NCBI GenBank assembly: GCA_052035915.1
Contig: JBPOHE010000016.1
Location: 1 to 55,524, forward strand
Origin: JBPOHE01 sp052035915
GTDB lineage: Bacteria > Pseudomonadota > Gammaproteobacteria > Chromatiales > Chromatiaceae
Direction of reading: 5' to 3'
DNA length: 55,524 bases
Shown piece after piece: positions 1 through 11,459 of the stretch. The notes beneath the pieces were generated by a model that was not told where the DNA came from, did no database searches, and saw only the letters and a program-made list of their open reading frames with translations. The first letter of the stretch is position 1; every line of letters starts with the position of its first letter. The translations under genes were made by a program, and so were the position numbers.

Positions 1-2
1 AC

Positions 3-121
3 CGGCGCTTCATCTACGATACGGGCTTCGAAGCCAAAGGCTGGCGGCGGCGTCCGGTCTTCCCGGGAGGCGGTCCTATCATGAACAACCCCCGGGGAAA
101 CACAATACAAGGCTGGTGTTG
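3..121 (+). CDS. Possible C-terminal end of a protein cut by the window edge
   Basis: The third forward frame is open from the window edge to a TGA at 119-121. Its first ~20 codons look coding: mostly G or C in third position, reading RRFIYDTGFEAKGWRRRPVF. No family is recognised and the start lies outside the window. The reading after about base 75 is less convincing. It may be a gene tail, a decayed fragment or chance. Confidence 0.25.
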
Positions 122-358
122 AGGCGCACAGCGACGAAACCCAGCTTCTTGTGCGAACAAGCTGCTGGGATTCGCTTCGCTCATCGCCAGCCTACCCATT
201 ACTTTCTGCATGCCTTCTATGATTCTGCCGTCTCAGACGGCTCAGGCGCTCCCGTCTATTGTGGATAACCTAATAGGAGTTGGTATGACCCTTTCTGCGG
301 CCCGAGCGACGGCAATCCCCCGATCAAGTCCGAGGAAACGCCTACAGCCCGCATGGCT

Positions 359-477
359 TCCGGGCCTGGGCTTGTATAGCCGATTTTCTGTTCTCTATTC
401 GAGAACAATGCGGCTCCCATAGAGATATTGTTCTCGAAAGAAGAACGAATAATGGCCGTTTTCCGTCGATGCCCGGA
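359..477. repeat. 120-bp composite palindromic repeat, copy 1
   Basis: First of six copies. The ends are CCGGGCCT (left, degenerate) and TCGATGCCCGG (right). Inside are two separate palindromes, GTTCTC/GAGAAC at 390-406 and GTTCTC/AGAAC at 430-446, about 39 bp apart centre to centre. Both are AT-rich against a GC-rich background. It lies in the gap upstream of the ATPase operon. Confidence 0.8.
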
Positions 478-767
478 AGGCTGACTGAGGAGGGTTTTGC
501 TGGATGCGGTGCTTGGCGCGCCTTATCCATCCTGCATCGAGTGTTCTCTTGGAGCCTTCTCGCAGCGGCGCATCCGGGGCTGGCCTCCGACCACTCGGGC
601 CGGGGTGATGGCCTCGAATCCATGCGGTTCATTTTGGCTGACGACCAACCTTTAGGGCGGTTTTCATTGTGCTCTGTCAACGCCAAGGATTCTGAGTATT
701 CTGTAAAATACTTATAGTCACGCTCCACAACCTGGAGCCTCCCGAAACGAAGCTGGATGAGACGTCC

Positions 768-1085
768 GTGGACGACACCCTGAAGCGCTTACTGGATACC
801 GAAATGCAGGCGGAGTTCCTGGTTCGCAAAGCCGAGGATGAGCGCGAGAGCCTCATCCAGGCGGCGATGATGGAGGCCCGCGCCGACGAAGACCGCTTCG
901 AGGCCCATATCCCGGAGCTGCATCAGATCGCTATCGACAAGGCCGAGGCCAGGGCCGAGCAGGCCATCGCCGAGATCAAGCGGCGTTACGAGGAACGCCA
1001 CATCCAACTGCGGGGACTGGCGGAAGAACGGGAGGACGACGCCCTCAGCGCCGCCTTCGCCCTTTTGATCGGTTTCGAGGATTGA
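768..1085 (+). CDS. V/A-type ATPase subunit G/H-like coiled-coil protein
   Basis: A 105-aa, highly charged, almost entirely helical protein with long runs of Glu, Arg, Lys and Ala and no membrane segment. This is the character of the peripheral-stalk G/H subunit of V/A-type ATPases, which pairs with subunit E to hold the catalytic head still. It starts with GTG at 768. It is the first gene of a same-strand run that continues with unmistakable V/A-ATPase subunits, in the position often taken by the G/H gene. The identification rests on context plus coiled-coil composition; sequence motifs are not diagnostic for so small a stalk protein. Confidence 0.7.
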   Translation: MDDTLKRLLDTEMQAEFLVRKAEDERESLIQAAMMEARADEDRFEAHIPELHQIAIDKAEARAEQAIAEIKRRYEERHIQLRGLAEEREDDALSAAFALLIGFED

Positions 1086-1282
1086 GCGCCGGTGAAACAA
1101 CCTGCTGCGCGTTCCGATGGCGGCGTTGCGCGGTGCTCGCAAGCTCGCCGTACGTCTTGCTACTGTCTCGCTTTCCGCGCTCTGTGCGCCTTGCCCTCGG
1201 GCCGCTCGCATTGGTTGTTCACGAGGCTCTGGGTCGCGGTGACGAAGCCTACCGCTCGGCGCCTGGGCGCGCCTTTCCACCT
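1086..1282. repeat. Non-coding insertion inside the ATPase operon
   Basis: 197 bp separate the stalk gene from subunit C, whereas most other junctions in this operon overlap or are only a few bases apart. A reading frame runs through the stretch from a TTG at 1082, but its translation is Cys- and Arg-rich and unlike any C-subunit N-terminus. The sequence has the look of a dispersed intergenic repeat. No second copy lies in this window, so the repeat nature is inferred. Confidence 0.4.
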
Positions 1283-2326
1283 ATGAACCTTCCAGGACAC
1301 CAAGCCTTCCTGAACACCCGGATCTCCATCATGGAGACCAGATTGCTGGCCCCCGGGGTCGCCGAGGAGTTCAAGGAGTCGAGCGCCCAGGAATTGGGAA
1401 AGCGTTTCGGTTTCGGGGCTTTGGTCGAGGAGGGGGGAATCGCCATCCGGCAGAAAAACCGTGCCATTCAACAGGGGTTGCTGCATATTCTCTTGGCGGA
1501 GTTGATCGTCCTCATCCGTCCCATGGGCGCCATGGAACGCAAGCTGGTCTTGCACTGGGCACGCAAATTCGCTCTCTTCAACCTCAAGGCGGTGATTCGC
1601 GGCAAGCTCAACAAGCTGGAGAATCGGGAGATCCGGGAGAACATCTTCCAGCTCCCCGCCATCCTCAGCCTACCCGAGGAGGAGTTGTTCGGCGCCGAGA
1701 ACGTGTTGGAACTCCTGCGCCAGCTCGAAAGGGGCTCCCTGCGGCTGATCGCCCGCCAGGCCCGGGAGGTGTTCGAGCAGAGGCGCGAGTCCTTCCCCCT
1801 GGAATCGGCCATCGACCGCCTCTATTTCAGCGCCCTGGCCCACCAGGCGCGGGAGATCGAGGCGGCGGATCAGGAGCCTTTGCGGCAGGTCCTGGGAGCG
1901 CTGCTCGATCAGACGGCCCTGCTCTGGCTACTGAGATTCAGATTTTCCTATCGCCTCTCGCCCAGCGAGACCTTCTTCCAGTTGGTGCCCTCCCTGCATC
2001 TCCTGCATCGGGAACGCCTCTTGTACCTGGCCAATCTCGACAGCCCCGAGTCCCTGCTCGAGGCCTTACCCGAGCCACTGGCCGGTCTCATGAGCGGCAA
2101 GCCGGATATCGACGTCATCCAGTGGCGGCTCAACCGCTATCTGGCGGGTCGGGCCCATCAGGTGCTGCGGCATACCAGCTCCGGGGTGGCGCGAACCCTC
2201 GCCTATCTGATTCTGCGGGAGATGGATCTGCAGTTGGTCTTCACTCTCTTGCAGGGCAAACTGCTGGGATTGAGGGCGGACCTCATCGCCACCGCGGTGG
2301 GTTCCCCCCGCCCTGTGGTGGCCTGA
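1283..2326 (+). CDS. ntpC: V/A-type ATPase subunit C (AC39 family)
   Basis: This 347-aa, all-helical protein fits subunit C/d of V/A-type ATPases, the funnel-shaped socket that couples the central stalk to the membrane rotor. The N-terminal pattern FLNTRISIMETRLL matches the family's usual opening, and the length is typical. The open frame extends 67 codons further upstream, but those codons read as non-coding insertion, so the ATG at 1283 is preferred even though it lacks a clear Shine-Dalgarno sequence. The gene is followed 26 bp later by subunit I, as in many V/A operons. Confidence 0.85.
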   Translation: MNLPGHQAFLNTRISIMETRLLAPGVAEEFKESSAQELGKRFGFGALVEEGGIAIRQKNRAIQQGLLHILLAELIVLIRPMGAMERKLVLHWARKFALFNLKAVIRGKLNKLENREIRENIFQLPAILSLPEEELFGAENVLELLRQLERGSLRLIARQAREVFEQRRESFPLESAIDRLYFSALAHQAREIEAADQEPLRQVLGALLDQTALLWLLRFRFSYRLSPSETFFQLVPSLHLLHRERLLYLANLDSPESLLEALPEPLAGLMSGKPDIDVIQWRLNRYLAGRAHQVLRHTSSGVARTLAYLILREMDLQLVFTLLQGKLLGLRADLIATAVGSPRPVVA

Positions 2327-2352
2327 AAGCGGTTCGAGCGGGAGCAGGGGCC

Positions 2353-4272
2353 ATGTTCCGACCACTCAGAATGAAGTACTTACGGCTGCTGGTCCTTACC
2401 GAGGACCTGCCGCAGATCTCTCTGACCCTGGCCGAGCTGGGTCGCTTCCATCCCGACCCCAGGCCGATGGAGAGCGCCACCAGGGACGACGAACTCACCC
2501 TCGTCTCTCCCTGCGAGCGGTATCGCGAACACTATCAACAGGCGCGTTCCCGGCTCGACAAGATCGGCAAGCTCATCCCCCTGCCGCCGCCCAGACTCGA
2601 GTCTGTCTCCGTGGTGCGACTGCCGGAACTCATCGACACCAACGCTTGGTTGGGCCGCGCCTGGGAGGACTGCTCGGCCTGCGAGGAGGCCCGGCATCGA
2701 CTGGCCGAAGAGGAGCGCCTGATCAGGGAGCAGGAATTGGCGTTGCAGAATTTCGCCAATCTCAATATTGACCTCAGCCAACTGCGCAGCACCACCCGTT
2801 TTCTGGATTTCTACGTCGGCAGCGTGCCGCAAAAGAACCTGCATCAGCTCCAGGGTTCGGTGCAACTGGCCCAGCATCTGTTGTACAGCTTTCTGGAAAC
2901 AGGGCCTAACGTCCATGTGGTGATCGTCGGCCCCCATGGCGAGAACGAAAGCCCGATCAAATCGGTGCTGGACGCCGCCGGCTTTCAGACCCTGCCTATC
3001 CCGCCCGAGCTGGCCAGCGAACCGGCTCGGGTGCGGGCCGATCTCGGCCAACGCCGTCAGCGGTTGCAACAGCAACGCCGAGAGATGGAGCTCAAGCTCG
3101 AAACTACCGCCGCGCGCCTTCGCGAGGGTCTGCTGAGGGCACAATACAGCCTGATGCTGGCCGAACCTTTCGTCGGGCTCGACCCCGCCATCCGCAGCAG
3201 CGGCCACCTGGCCCTGGTTGCCGGCTGGGTACCCGCGGCAGAGGTGTCGGTGATCGAACAGCAACTGCGTCAGGCATTGCGGAGCCCCTTTCTCATCGAG
3301 AGCCGTGATCCCCGTCCGGAGGAGCGCCCCTGGGTCCCCACGGTGGCCCCCAGCAACCCGCTGTTGGCGTCTTTTTCCACCCTGGTACGGCAATACGGTA
3401 TCCCCCGCTACGGCGAGATCGATCCCACCCCGGTGCTGGCGGTGAGTTTCGTGCTCATGTTCGGCATGATGTTCGGCGATCTCGGTCAGGGGGCGCTGAT
3501 CCTGCTGGCCTCCGGGTTCGCCCGCCGTCGTTTCCCGGCCCTGGGGGTGATCGGCATGAGTTGCGGTCTCTCTTCCATGGCCTTCGGCCTGAGTTTCGGC
3601 AGTGTCTTCGGTTATGAACACCTGATCCCGGCCCTGTGGCTGTCGCCCCTCGCGGACCCCATCTACATGCTCAAACTGGCCCTGGTCTGGGGCGTCATCT
3701 TTCTGGTCATCGCCTGCCTGCTCAGCATCTATAACCGTGTTGCCACCGGTCACCTGATGGGGGCTCTCTTCGAGCATCACGGCCTGGTCAATCTCATCTT
3801 CTACCTGGCCCTGGTGATGGGCGCCTATGGGGTCTTCCAGGGGGAGGGATTCGGTATCCTTCCCAGCCTCCTGGTTGGGCTCTCCCTGTCTGGGCTAGCC
3901 GCCTTCCGCTGGCGTGAGATCCAGGCCCAGGTAGGGGAAAAGCTGCTGGTGGTCCTGATCGAGACCCTGGAGACCATCATCGGCTCCATCTCCAACACCC
4001 TCTCTTTCCTGCGGGTGGCGGCCTTCAGCCTGAATCATGTTGCCCTTTCCATCGCCGTTTTCACCCTGGCGGACATGATGGGCGATACCGGTCACTGGAT
4101 CACCGTGGTACTCGGCAATCTCTTCATCCTGGTGCTCGAAGGTGGCATCGTCGTCATCCAGGTGATGCGCTTGGAGTATTACGAGGGTTTTTCCCGCTAC
4201 TTTTTCGGCGATGGCCACGATTTCGATCCACTGCGTCTACGGGCCTCCGGCAGCAGGCACGTGCAAACATGA
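2353..4272 (+). CDS. ntpI: V/A-type ATPase subunit I (a subunit)
   Basis: A 639-aa membrane subunit that forms the stator and the ion half-channels. The N-terminal half (to about residue 350) is soluble and rich in coiled coil. The C-terminal half carries about seven or eight membrane helices. The motif SFLRVAAFSLNH near residues 551-562 holds the expected channel arginine (R554). The start is the ATG at 2353, preceded by GGAGCAGGGG; the frame is open further upstream but overlaps subunit C. The gene sits between C and K, as expected for a complete V/A-ATPase operon. Confidence 0.93.
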   Translation: MFRPLRMKYLRLLVLTEDLPQISLTLAELGRFHPDPRPMESATRDDELTLVSPCERYREHYQQARSRLDKIGKLIPLPPPRLESVSVVRLPELIDTNAWLGRAWEDCSACEEARHRLAEEERLIREQELALQNFANLNIDLSQLRSTTRFLDFYVGSVPQKNLHQLQGSVQLAQHLLYSFLETGPNVHVVIVGPHGENESPIKSVLDAAGFQTLPIPPELASEPARVRADLGQRRQRLQQQRREMELKLETTAARLREGLLRAQYSLMLAEPFVGLDPAIRSSGHLALVAGWVPAAEVSVIEQQLRQALRSPFLIESRDPRPEERPWVPTVAPSNPLLASFSTLVRQYGIPRYGEIDPTPVLAVSFVLMFGMMFGDLGQGALILLASGFARRRFPALGVIGMSCGLSSMAFGLSFGSVFGYEHLIPALWLSPLADPIYMLKLALVWGVIFLVIACLLSIYNRVATGHLMGALFEHHGLVNLIFYLALVMGAYGVFQGEGFGILPSLLVGLSLSGLAAFRWREIQAQVGEKLLVVLIETLETIIGSISNTLSFLRVAAFSLNHVALSIAVFTLADMMGDTGHWITVVLGNLFILVLEGGIVVIQVMRLEYYEGFSRYFFGDGHDFDPLRLRASGSRHVQT

Positions 4273-4324
4273 ATCCATTCATTCGTCATTCTTTCCACCA
4301 CCTCGGACTAGCAAGGAGTCGAGC

Positions 4325-4777
4325 ATGTACTGGTTGACCGTCGCCATGACCCTAGCCATCTGTGGCCTGATCCTGACCGGATTGATATTGGAATGGCGTC
4401 CCGCCGCCGCCAGAAGTCTGGCCCAGTGGCTGAAGCCCATACTCAGCGTCCAACTGCTGGTGTTCCTTGGCGCCCAGATCGCCCTGCTGGTGCTGGGGAT
4501 CCAGGACGCCCTCGCCGCCGCCGAGCCGGTGGCCGCCGCGGCCGCGGGCAAAGAGATCTCGGTCGGCATGGGGTTAGCCATGCTGGGCGTGGGTATACCA
4601 ACCGGTCTGTCCACCATAGGCGCGGGTATTGCCGTCGGTCCCATCGGGGCCGCCTCCCTGGCGGCCATCACCGAACGGCCGGAATCCCTGGGCCGTACCC
4701 TGATCTATCTGGGCCTGGCGGAGGGTATCGCCATCTACGGCCTGGTGATCAGTATCCTGTTGTTGAACAAGCTGTGA
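4325..4777 (+). CDS. ntpK: V/A-type ATPase proteolipid subunit K
   Basis: A 150-aa hydrophobic protein with four predicted membrane segments (about residues 4-23, 38-59, 79-115 and 124-148). It builds the rotor ring of the V/A-ATPase. The last helix carries the ion-binding glutamate E133 in LAEGIAIYG, and the third helix has the small-residue-rich pattern typical of proteolipids. The sequence alone does not settle whether protons or sodium are carried. The start is the ATG at 4325; the upstream open frame contains no proteolipid-like sequence. Subunit F follows after 9 bp. Confidence 0.93.
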   Translation: MYWLTVAMTLAICGLILTGLILEWRPAAARSLAQWLKPILSVQLLVFLGAQIALLVLGIQDALAAAEPVAAAAAGKEISVGMGLAMLGVGIPTGLSTIGAGIAVGPIGAASLAAITERPESLGRTLIYLGLAEGIAIYGLVISILLLNKL

Positions 4778-4786
4778 GGTCCGGCC

Positions 4787-5140
4787 ATGACCACCGCCAC
4801 CCCGGAGCGCCCCAGTCGCCTGCTCTTCCTCGGCGAGGACGGCCTCGGTGACGGCTTTCGCCTCATCGGTTTCGAGACCTTGACCAATCCCAGCGATCAG
4901 GAGGTCGAAACCCTGCTCGCCCAGTTGATCCGGGAACGGGAAAACGCCTTCGTCATCGTCGACCAGCGCCTGATGCAGGCCAATATCCCCAGCCTGCGTC
5001 ATATCCGCCGCGAGGGCGGGCGCATCCTCCTCATCGCGGTGCCGCCGTTGAATAACCCGGACGTGCTGGCGAGCGAGGTAGCGGAACGGGTGCAGGCCCT
5101 CTTCGGTAATTCCAATGCCCTCAAAGGGATCCGTCCGTGA
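4787..5140 (+). CDS. ntpF: V/A-type ATPase subunit F
   Basis: A small soluble alpha/beta protein of 117 aa with the F-subunit pattern: an N-terminal strand (LLFLGEDGLGDGFRLIGFET), a central FVIVDQRLM strand and ILLIAVPPL before a C-terminal helix. Subunit F belongs to the central stalk and binds subunit D. Its 3' end overlaps the GTG start of subunit E by 4 bp, which suggests translational coupling. The length is slightly above the family's usual ~100 residues because of the N-terminal extension. Confidence 0.88.
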   Translation: MTTATPERPSRLLFLGEDGLGDGFRLIGFETLTNPSDQEVETLLAQLIRERENAFVIVDQRLMQANIPSLRHIRREGGRILLIAVPPLNNPDVLASEVAERVQALFGNSNALKGIRP

Positions 5141-5778
5141 ACCAGATCGAAGCCTTGCAGACCGCCATCCTCGCCCGCGCCGAGCGCTTGGCGGCGGAAT
5201 TCCGCGAGCAGACCCAACGCAGCCGCGACAACATCCTGCGCGAGTCGGCGGAACGACTCCGCTTGCGTGAACAGCGCGAGGAGGTCATCGGGCGCGCCCT
5301 GGGCGAACGTCACTATCGCCAGAAGGTCCAGGCCAACGAACTCAAGCTCCAGGCGCAGCTGGATCAGATGCGCTGGAATCTGGTGCAGCGAGTGGAGGAG
5401 CGGCTGGAAGAGCGGTTCCAGTCCTTCGCGGCGGATGACGCCAAGTACCTCCCTTTTCTCTCCGCCCTGCTCGATCGGGCGGCGCGCCAGATCGAAAGCG
5501 CCGCGCTGGTGGTCGAGGTCAATGCCCATGATCTGGCCCGACTGCGGCCCATCTGGAGCGAGTTCAGCCGCCAGGCGGCGGCGGACAAGGAGCTCTCCCT
5601 CGCCGCCGAACCCCTCCAGAGCCTCGGCGGCCTGGTAGTCCGCAGCCCGGACAACCGTATCCGCATCGATCAGAGTTTCGAAGGCCGCCGGGAGCGGCTG
5701 CGGCATCGGCTCTATCAGGTGATCCTGGAACGCTTGGTGCCGACCAGTCTGGAGAGCGGCGCCCTCTTTACGGGATAA
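5137..5778 (+). CDS. ntpE: V/A-type ATPase subunit E
   Basis: This 213-aa protein has a long N-terminal charged helix (about residues 1-100) and a compact C-terminal alpha/beta domain with the family pattern GGLVVRSPDNRIRIDQSFEGR. Subunit E is the peripheral-stalk partner of the G/H coiled coil and contacts the catalytic head. It starts at a GTG that overlaps the end of subunit F by 4 bp. Subunit A begins 4 bp downstream. Confidence 0.9.
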   Translation: MNQIEALQTAILARAERLAAEFREQTQRSRDNILRESAERLRLREQREEVIGRALGERHYRQKVQANELKLQAQLDQMRWNLVQRVEERLEERFQSFAADDAKYLPFLSALLDRAARQIESAALVVEVNAHDLARLRPIWSEFSRQAAADKELSLAAEPLQSLGGLVVRSPDNRIRIDQSFEGRRERLRHRLYQVILERLVPTSLESGALFTG

Positions 5779-5782
5779 GGCC

Positions 5783-7578
<1,796 letters not shown>

Positions 7579-7582
<4 letters not shown>

Positions 7583-8958
7583 GTTCCAAGGAATATCGCA
7601 CCGCCGCCGCGGCCCGTGGCGGGCTGCTGGTGATCCGGGACGCCCCCGGGGTCGCCTTTGCCGACCGGGTCTCCATCCGCGATGGCCTCGACCGCTACCG
7701 GAGTGGACAGGTCATCCGCGCCTCTCGGGAGGAGGTGCTGGTGCTGGTGTTCGAGGGCACCGACGACCTGGATCTGGAAAGCACCTGGGTGCGCTTTCTC
7801 GACGAACCCCTGGAGATCTCCCTATCGCCGGAGATCCTCGGACGCATCTTCAATGGTCTCGGCGAGCCCAAGGACGGTCGCCCACCGATTCTTTCCCATC
7901 TGCGCCGCCCGGTGGCGGGCTCGGCCATCAACCCCGCCGCCCGCACCTATCCCCGGGAGTTCATCCAGACCGGCGTCTCCACCATCGACGGTCTCAACTC
8001 CCTGGTGCGCGGGCAGAAACTGCCGATCTTCTCCGGTTCCGGCCTGCCCCATAACCGCCTGGTGGCGCAGATCGTGCGTCAAGCCAAGCTGGTGGACGAG
8101 GAATCCGCCTTCTCCATCGTCTTCGCCGCCATGGGGGTGTCCTATACCGACGCCAAGTTTTTCCAGGACGAACTGGCCTCTTCCGGGGTGTTGCGCAACG
8201 TGGTCATGTTCATCAATCTGGCGGACGATCCGCCGGTGGAACGCCTGGTGCTGCCCCGGGCCGCCCTCACCGCCGCCGAGTATCTGGCCTATGACCTGGA
8301 TCGCCATGTGCTGGTGGTGATGACGGACATGACCTACTACGCCGAGGCGCTACGCGAGGTGGCGACGGGCAAGGGAGACGTGCCCGCCCGCAAGGGTTAT
8401 CCGGGCTATCTCTATTCGGATCTGGCGGAGATCTACGAACGTTGCGGGCGCATCAAGAACCGCCATGGCTCCATCACCCTGATGCCGGTGGTCAGCATGC
8501 CCTCGGACGATATCACCCACCCCATCCCCGACCTCACCGGCTACATCACCGAAGGGCAGATCGTGCTCAGTCGGGAGCTGCACAACCAGGGCATCTACCC
8601 GCCGGTCTACATCTCCGCCTCCCTGTCCCGGCTGATGAAGGACGGCATCGGCAAGGACGATACGCGGGAGGATCACCCCCGGGTCGCCGCCCAGCTTTTC
8701 GCTACCTACGCCCGGGCGCTGGAGACCCGCAACCTGGCCTCGATCATCGGCGCCGACGAACTCTCGGTACGGGATCGCCTCTATCTCCAGTTCGCCGATG
8801 CCTTCGATCAGCGCTTCGTCGGCCAGGGCGAGACCCAGGAGCGCGGCATCGGCGAGACCCTGGACCTGGCCTGGGAACTGCTGTCCCTTTTCCCCCGCGA
8901 CATGCTGACCCGGGTCAGTGAGCTGGAACTGGCGAAATACTATCGGGGAGCGGGTTGA
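7579..8958 (+). CDS. ntpB: V/A-type ATPase regulatory subunit B
   Basis: 459 aa, homologous to subunit A but with the Walker A loop replaced by FSGSGLPHN, the hallmark of the non-catalytic B subunit. The typical blocks GVSTIDGLNSLVRGQKLPIFS and MPSDDITHPIPDLTGYITEGQI are present. It alternates with A in the head hexamer. The start overlaps the ntpA stop by 4 bp. Unlike the compact upstream junctions, 207 bp separate it from ntpD. Confidence 0.97.
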
Positions 8959-9032
8959 TGCGGGCTCCTGTGTCTGGATTCTGGTTGGGCAGACAAGGGG
9001 CATCGTGCCACATCCACCAGCCATTTCTGTGT

Positions 9033-9138
9033 ACACCCCTCGCCCGCTTTGCGGGAGAGGGGGAAGGGGTGAGGGTTGCCGTTTCAAGGATTCACCCCCT
9101 CACCCTGGCCCTCTCCCCCTTGGCAGGGGGCGAGGGGA
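9033..9138. repeat. Paired inverted GC-rich hairpin repeat between ntpB and ntpD
   Basis: Two related hairpin units lie head to head: 9033-9075 (core CCCGCTTTGCGGG flanked by CACCCCTC/GAGGGGG) and 9091-9138 (CCCTCACCCTGGCCCTCTCC with GGGGGCGAGGGG). Hairpins of this CCCTCACCC...GGGAGAGGG type are widespread dispersed intergenic repeats in Proteobacteria. Here the pair sits inside an operon and could attenuate ntpD expression. Confidence 0.75.
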
Positions 9139-9165
9139 CTGAACGAATCCTCACCGGTTGACCCC

Positions 9166-9792
9166 ATGGCCCAACAACTGATCAAGGTCCCGCCGACCAA
9201 AAACACCCTGTTGCGGTTGCGCAAGCAGGTGGCCTTCCTCGAAGAGGGCTACACCCTGCTCGAACGCAAGCGGGAGCTGCTGACCCGCCTGGTCTACGAG
9301 CGCATCGGCGAATACTGGCGACTGCGACAGGACAGCCAGGAGGCGTTGAAGCTCGCCTATGCCTGTCTGAGCCTGTCGCAACTGCGCCTGGGCAGCCGCA
9401 ACCTGCAACAGGCCGCGCTGGGAGCCGAACCGGCGCTCCGGGTCAACATCCTGCCGCGACGCAGCCTGGGGGTGGAATATCCCTCGGTCAGTAGCGAACG
9501 CCTGCCGCTGAAACCCGTCGGCCTGCTGGGCACGGACGTCAGCTTCGACGCCACCAAGGACAACCTGGCCAATGCCGCGGTCTGTCTGGCGCGACTGGCG
9601 GAGGCCGAGATCGCGCTCGGGCGCCTCATGGCCGAGCAGCGCAAGGCGCAGAAACGGGTCAACGCCCTCAAATACAACATCATCCCCCTCTATCGCCGCA
9701 CTATTCACTTCATCCAATCCGCCCTGGAGGAGGAAGAACGCAACACCCTGTTCCAGATGAAGGTGTTGCGGGAGCAGGCCGCGCGGGAGTAA
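9166..9792 (+). CDS. ntpD: V/A-type ATPase subunit D
   Basis: 208 aa, almost entirely helical. The N-terminal pattern VPPTKNTLLRLRKQVAFLEEGYTLLERKRELL is the classic subunit D signature. Subunit D is the central rotor shaft that turns inside the A3B3 head. The ATG at 9166 is chosen because the 30 codons upstream run through the hairpin repeat. It closes the operon; the downstream region holds a palindromic repeat and a convergent gene. Confidence 0.94.
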   Translation: MAQQLIKVPPTKNTLLRLRKQVAFLEEGYTLLERKRELLTRLVYERIGEYWRLRQDSQEALKLAYACLSLSQLRLGSRNLQQAALGAEPALRVNILPRRSLGVEYPSVSSERLPLKPVGLLGTDVSFDATKDNLANAAVCLARLAEAEIALGRLMAEQRKAQKRVNALKYNIIPLYRRTIHFIQSALEEEERNTLFQMKVLREQAARE

Positions 9793-9960
9793 CACCAGCA
9801 CGGTAGGGTGTCATAGGCTTCGCTATAGCGCCCTTGGGCCATCGTATCTCTATCTGTCAAGACCCGGGAGTCTATGTTTCCGAGTGATCGAGCGCGGCTG
9901 GCGACCCCAATCCGCCACGGAGAGAAAAACCAGACGGAATGAACCTCCTCACTCGACCAT

Positions 9961-10080
9961 TCCGGGCATCGACCGGAAATGTCCGGTTTTCGTTCTTCTT
10001 AAAAGAACAATAGGCCGATAATTAGCGGTTAAGTTCTCGAACGGAGAACGGAAAACCAGGTATAAACGCCCGTGCCCGGA
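9961..10080. repeat. 120-bp composite palindromic repeat, copy 2
   Basis: The cleanest-ended copy: TCCGGGCATCG at the left and CGTGCCCGGA at the right, exactly 120 bp. Internal palindromes are GTTCTTCTTAAAAGAAC (about 9992-10008) and GTTCTCGAACGGAGAAC (about 10033-10049). It lies between the convergent 3' ends of ntpD and the glycosyltransferase gene. The rest of the 9793-10218 gap shows no gene; the stretch at 9889-9930 resembles the flank of copy 5. Confidence 0.85.
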
Positions 10081-10218
10081 AGCGCCAAGAGACGGATGGA
10101 GCAATTGAATGGGACACAGAGCCGTCATCCGCCCGGCTCGGCCCAGTCGTGGAGACTTGGTCATCACCCCTCGGCGCCTTTGACGTCGACGAATGAACCG
10201 AATGAACGGGCCCGGGAA

Positions 10219-11310
10219 TCATCCGCGGCGGCGCAGATATTGATTCTGATAACAGGCGATATTGGACTTGACCCGCTCCAGATCCGCCGGAGGGATCTTT
10301 CTTTTCAAGAGTTGTTGGCAGGCGGCCAGCCCGTCCCGCCAGAAAGGGGTGTAGTAGGCGCAGGCGCCGAGTTCATCCAGCGCCCGATAATAATAGACAT
10401 CGGCATAGACGAAGAGGATATCCTCTGGCGGCATCGGGATCTGGGTGGCGGCCTTGGCGAAATGATAGCCGAGTGCGAATTTGCCTTGTTCCCGGAAATA
10501 GCGGGCCAGCTCATGCAGGGATTCGGCCCTGGTCGGACGATAGTTATAAGCGGCAAGCAGATCGGCGACGACCTGTTTCTCGTCGGCCCCGAGCTTGATA
10601 TCACAAACGCCGACCCGATAAAGCGAATAAAACACCTCTTCGACCCAACCTTGCATCTCCGCACGCTTCGCATAGGCCTCCCTGGAGCGCTGATATTCCT
10701 GGGCATCGAACCAACTCTGTCCCAGATAGAACCAATAACGACTGTTGAGCGGCTCCCCTTCCAGGGCGCGCTCCAGGATCTCGGCGTCCTTGCGATATTT
10801 TTCCGGATCCAGGCTGCGTGCCCCCAGGCGGCGGGAGTCGATGTAGTAATGGCCTTCGATACGGCCGGAGGTGGTAGCTTGATCGCTGTGGGGATATTCG
10901 TGAAGAACACCGATATAACGCCAGTCGAGCTGACTTTTGAAGATCTGTTTCCGCCAATAGGTAAAGTCGCTGCCGAACTTCAGATCATAGGAATCCTTGG
11001 TGAGATGCTTCAGTTGCGGCTGACCGAATAACTTGTCATCCGCATCTATGACCCAGGTGTAATCCGCTTTCCCCTGGGCCAGGGCCAGGGCCTCGGAACG
11101 GTTATGACCGAAATCCCGCCAGGGTCGTTCATGAAGCTCGCCCGAGAGCCCCTTGTCGCGGAAAAAGGCACGGATCAGCTCCTGGGTACCGTCGGTCGAA
11201 CCCGTATCGACGATCACCCAGGACTGGATGAAGGGGAGAACGGATTCGAGAAGCTCCCGCACCACATGGGCCTCGTTTTTCACGATCATGTTCAAACATA
11301 GGCTGCTCAT
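10219..11310 (-). CDS. Family 2 glycosyltransferase with TPR-like C-terminus
   Basis: 363 aa. The N-terminal ~200 residues form a GT2 (GT-A fold) domain: LCLNMIVKNEAHVV, then VIVDTGSTDGTQE, then the nucleotide-sugar and metal-binding DADD. The C-terminal ~170 residues are helical repeats of TPR type (YWFYLGQSWFDAQEYQRSREAY and following). Such proteins usually transfer a sugar to a surface polysaccharide or protein. The gene stands alone between convergent and distant neighbours, so the acceptor cannot be inferred. There is no signal peptide or membrane helix, so it is probably cytoplasmic. Confidence 0.85.
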   Translation of the reverse strand: MSSLCLNMIVKNEAHVVRELLESVLPFIQSWVIVDTGSTDGTQELIRAFFRDKGLSGELHERPWRDFGHNRSEALALAQGKADYTWVIDADDKLFGQPQLKHLTKDSYDLKFGSDFTYWRKQIFKSQLDWRYIGVLHEYPHSDQATTSGRIEGHYYIDSRRLGARSLDPEKYRKDAEILERALEGEPLNSRYWFYLGQSWFDAQEYQRSREAYAKRAEMQGWVEEVFYSLYRVGVCDIKLGADEKQVVADLLAAYNYRPTRAESLHELARYFREQGKFALGYHFAKAATQIPMPPEDILFVYADVYYYRALDELGACAYYTPFWRDGLAACQQLLKRKIPPADLERVKSNIACYQNQYLRRRG

Positions 11311-11459
11311 GCGCTGTTGATCCCATTCGGTGGTTAGGAAAGAGGAGTAACTCTATCCTGCTCTTATCCCCAGCAACAGAGCGGGACAACCAAGATGGGT
11401 ACAACTGACCGACTCACCCTTCCCAAGGTTGGCCTTCCCCAATGGTTCCCCGGGGTGGG

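Larger units (their letters stand above)
1..767. other. Long non-coding stretch before the ATPase operon
   Basis: Apart from a possible gene tail at the left edge and the palindromic repeat at 359-477, I see no gene here. Bases 155-205 resemble the short dispersed GC-rich repeats seen at the right edge. AT-rich sequence at 685-720 (TGTAAAATAC) could hold a -10 element for the ATPase operon, but no convincing -35 partner is visible. Confidence 0.5.

Noticed and set aside
10072..11031. 319-codon open frame on the plus strand
   Set aside because: Antisense to the glycosyltransferase gene and runs through palindromic repeat copy 2.
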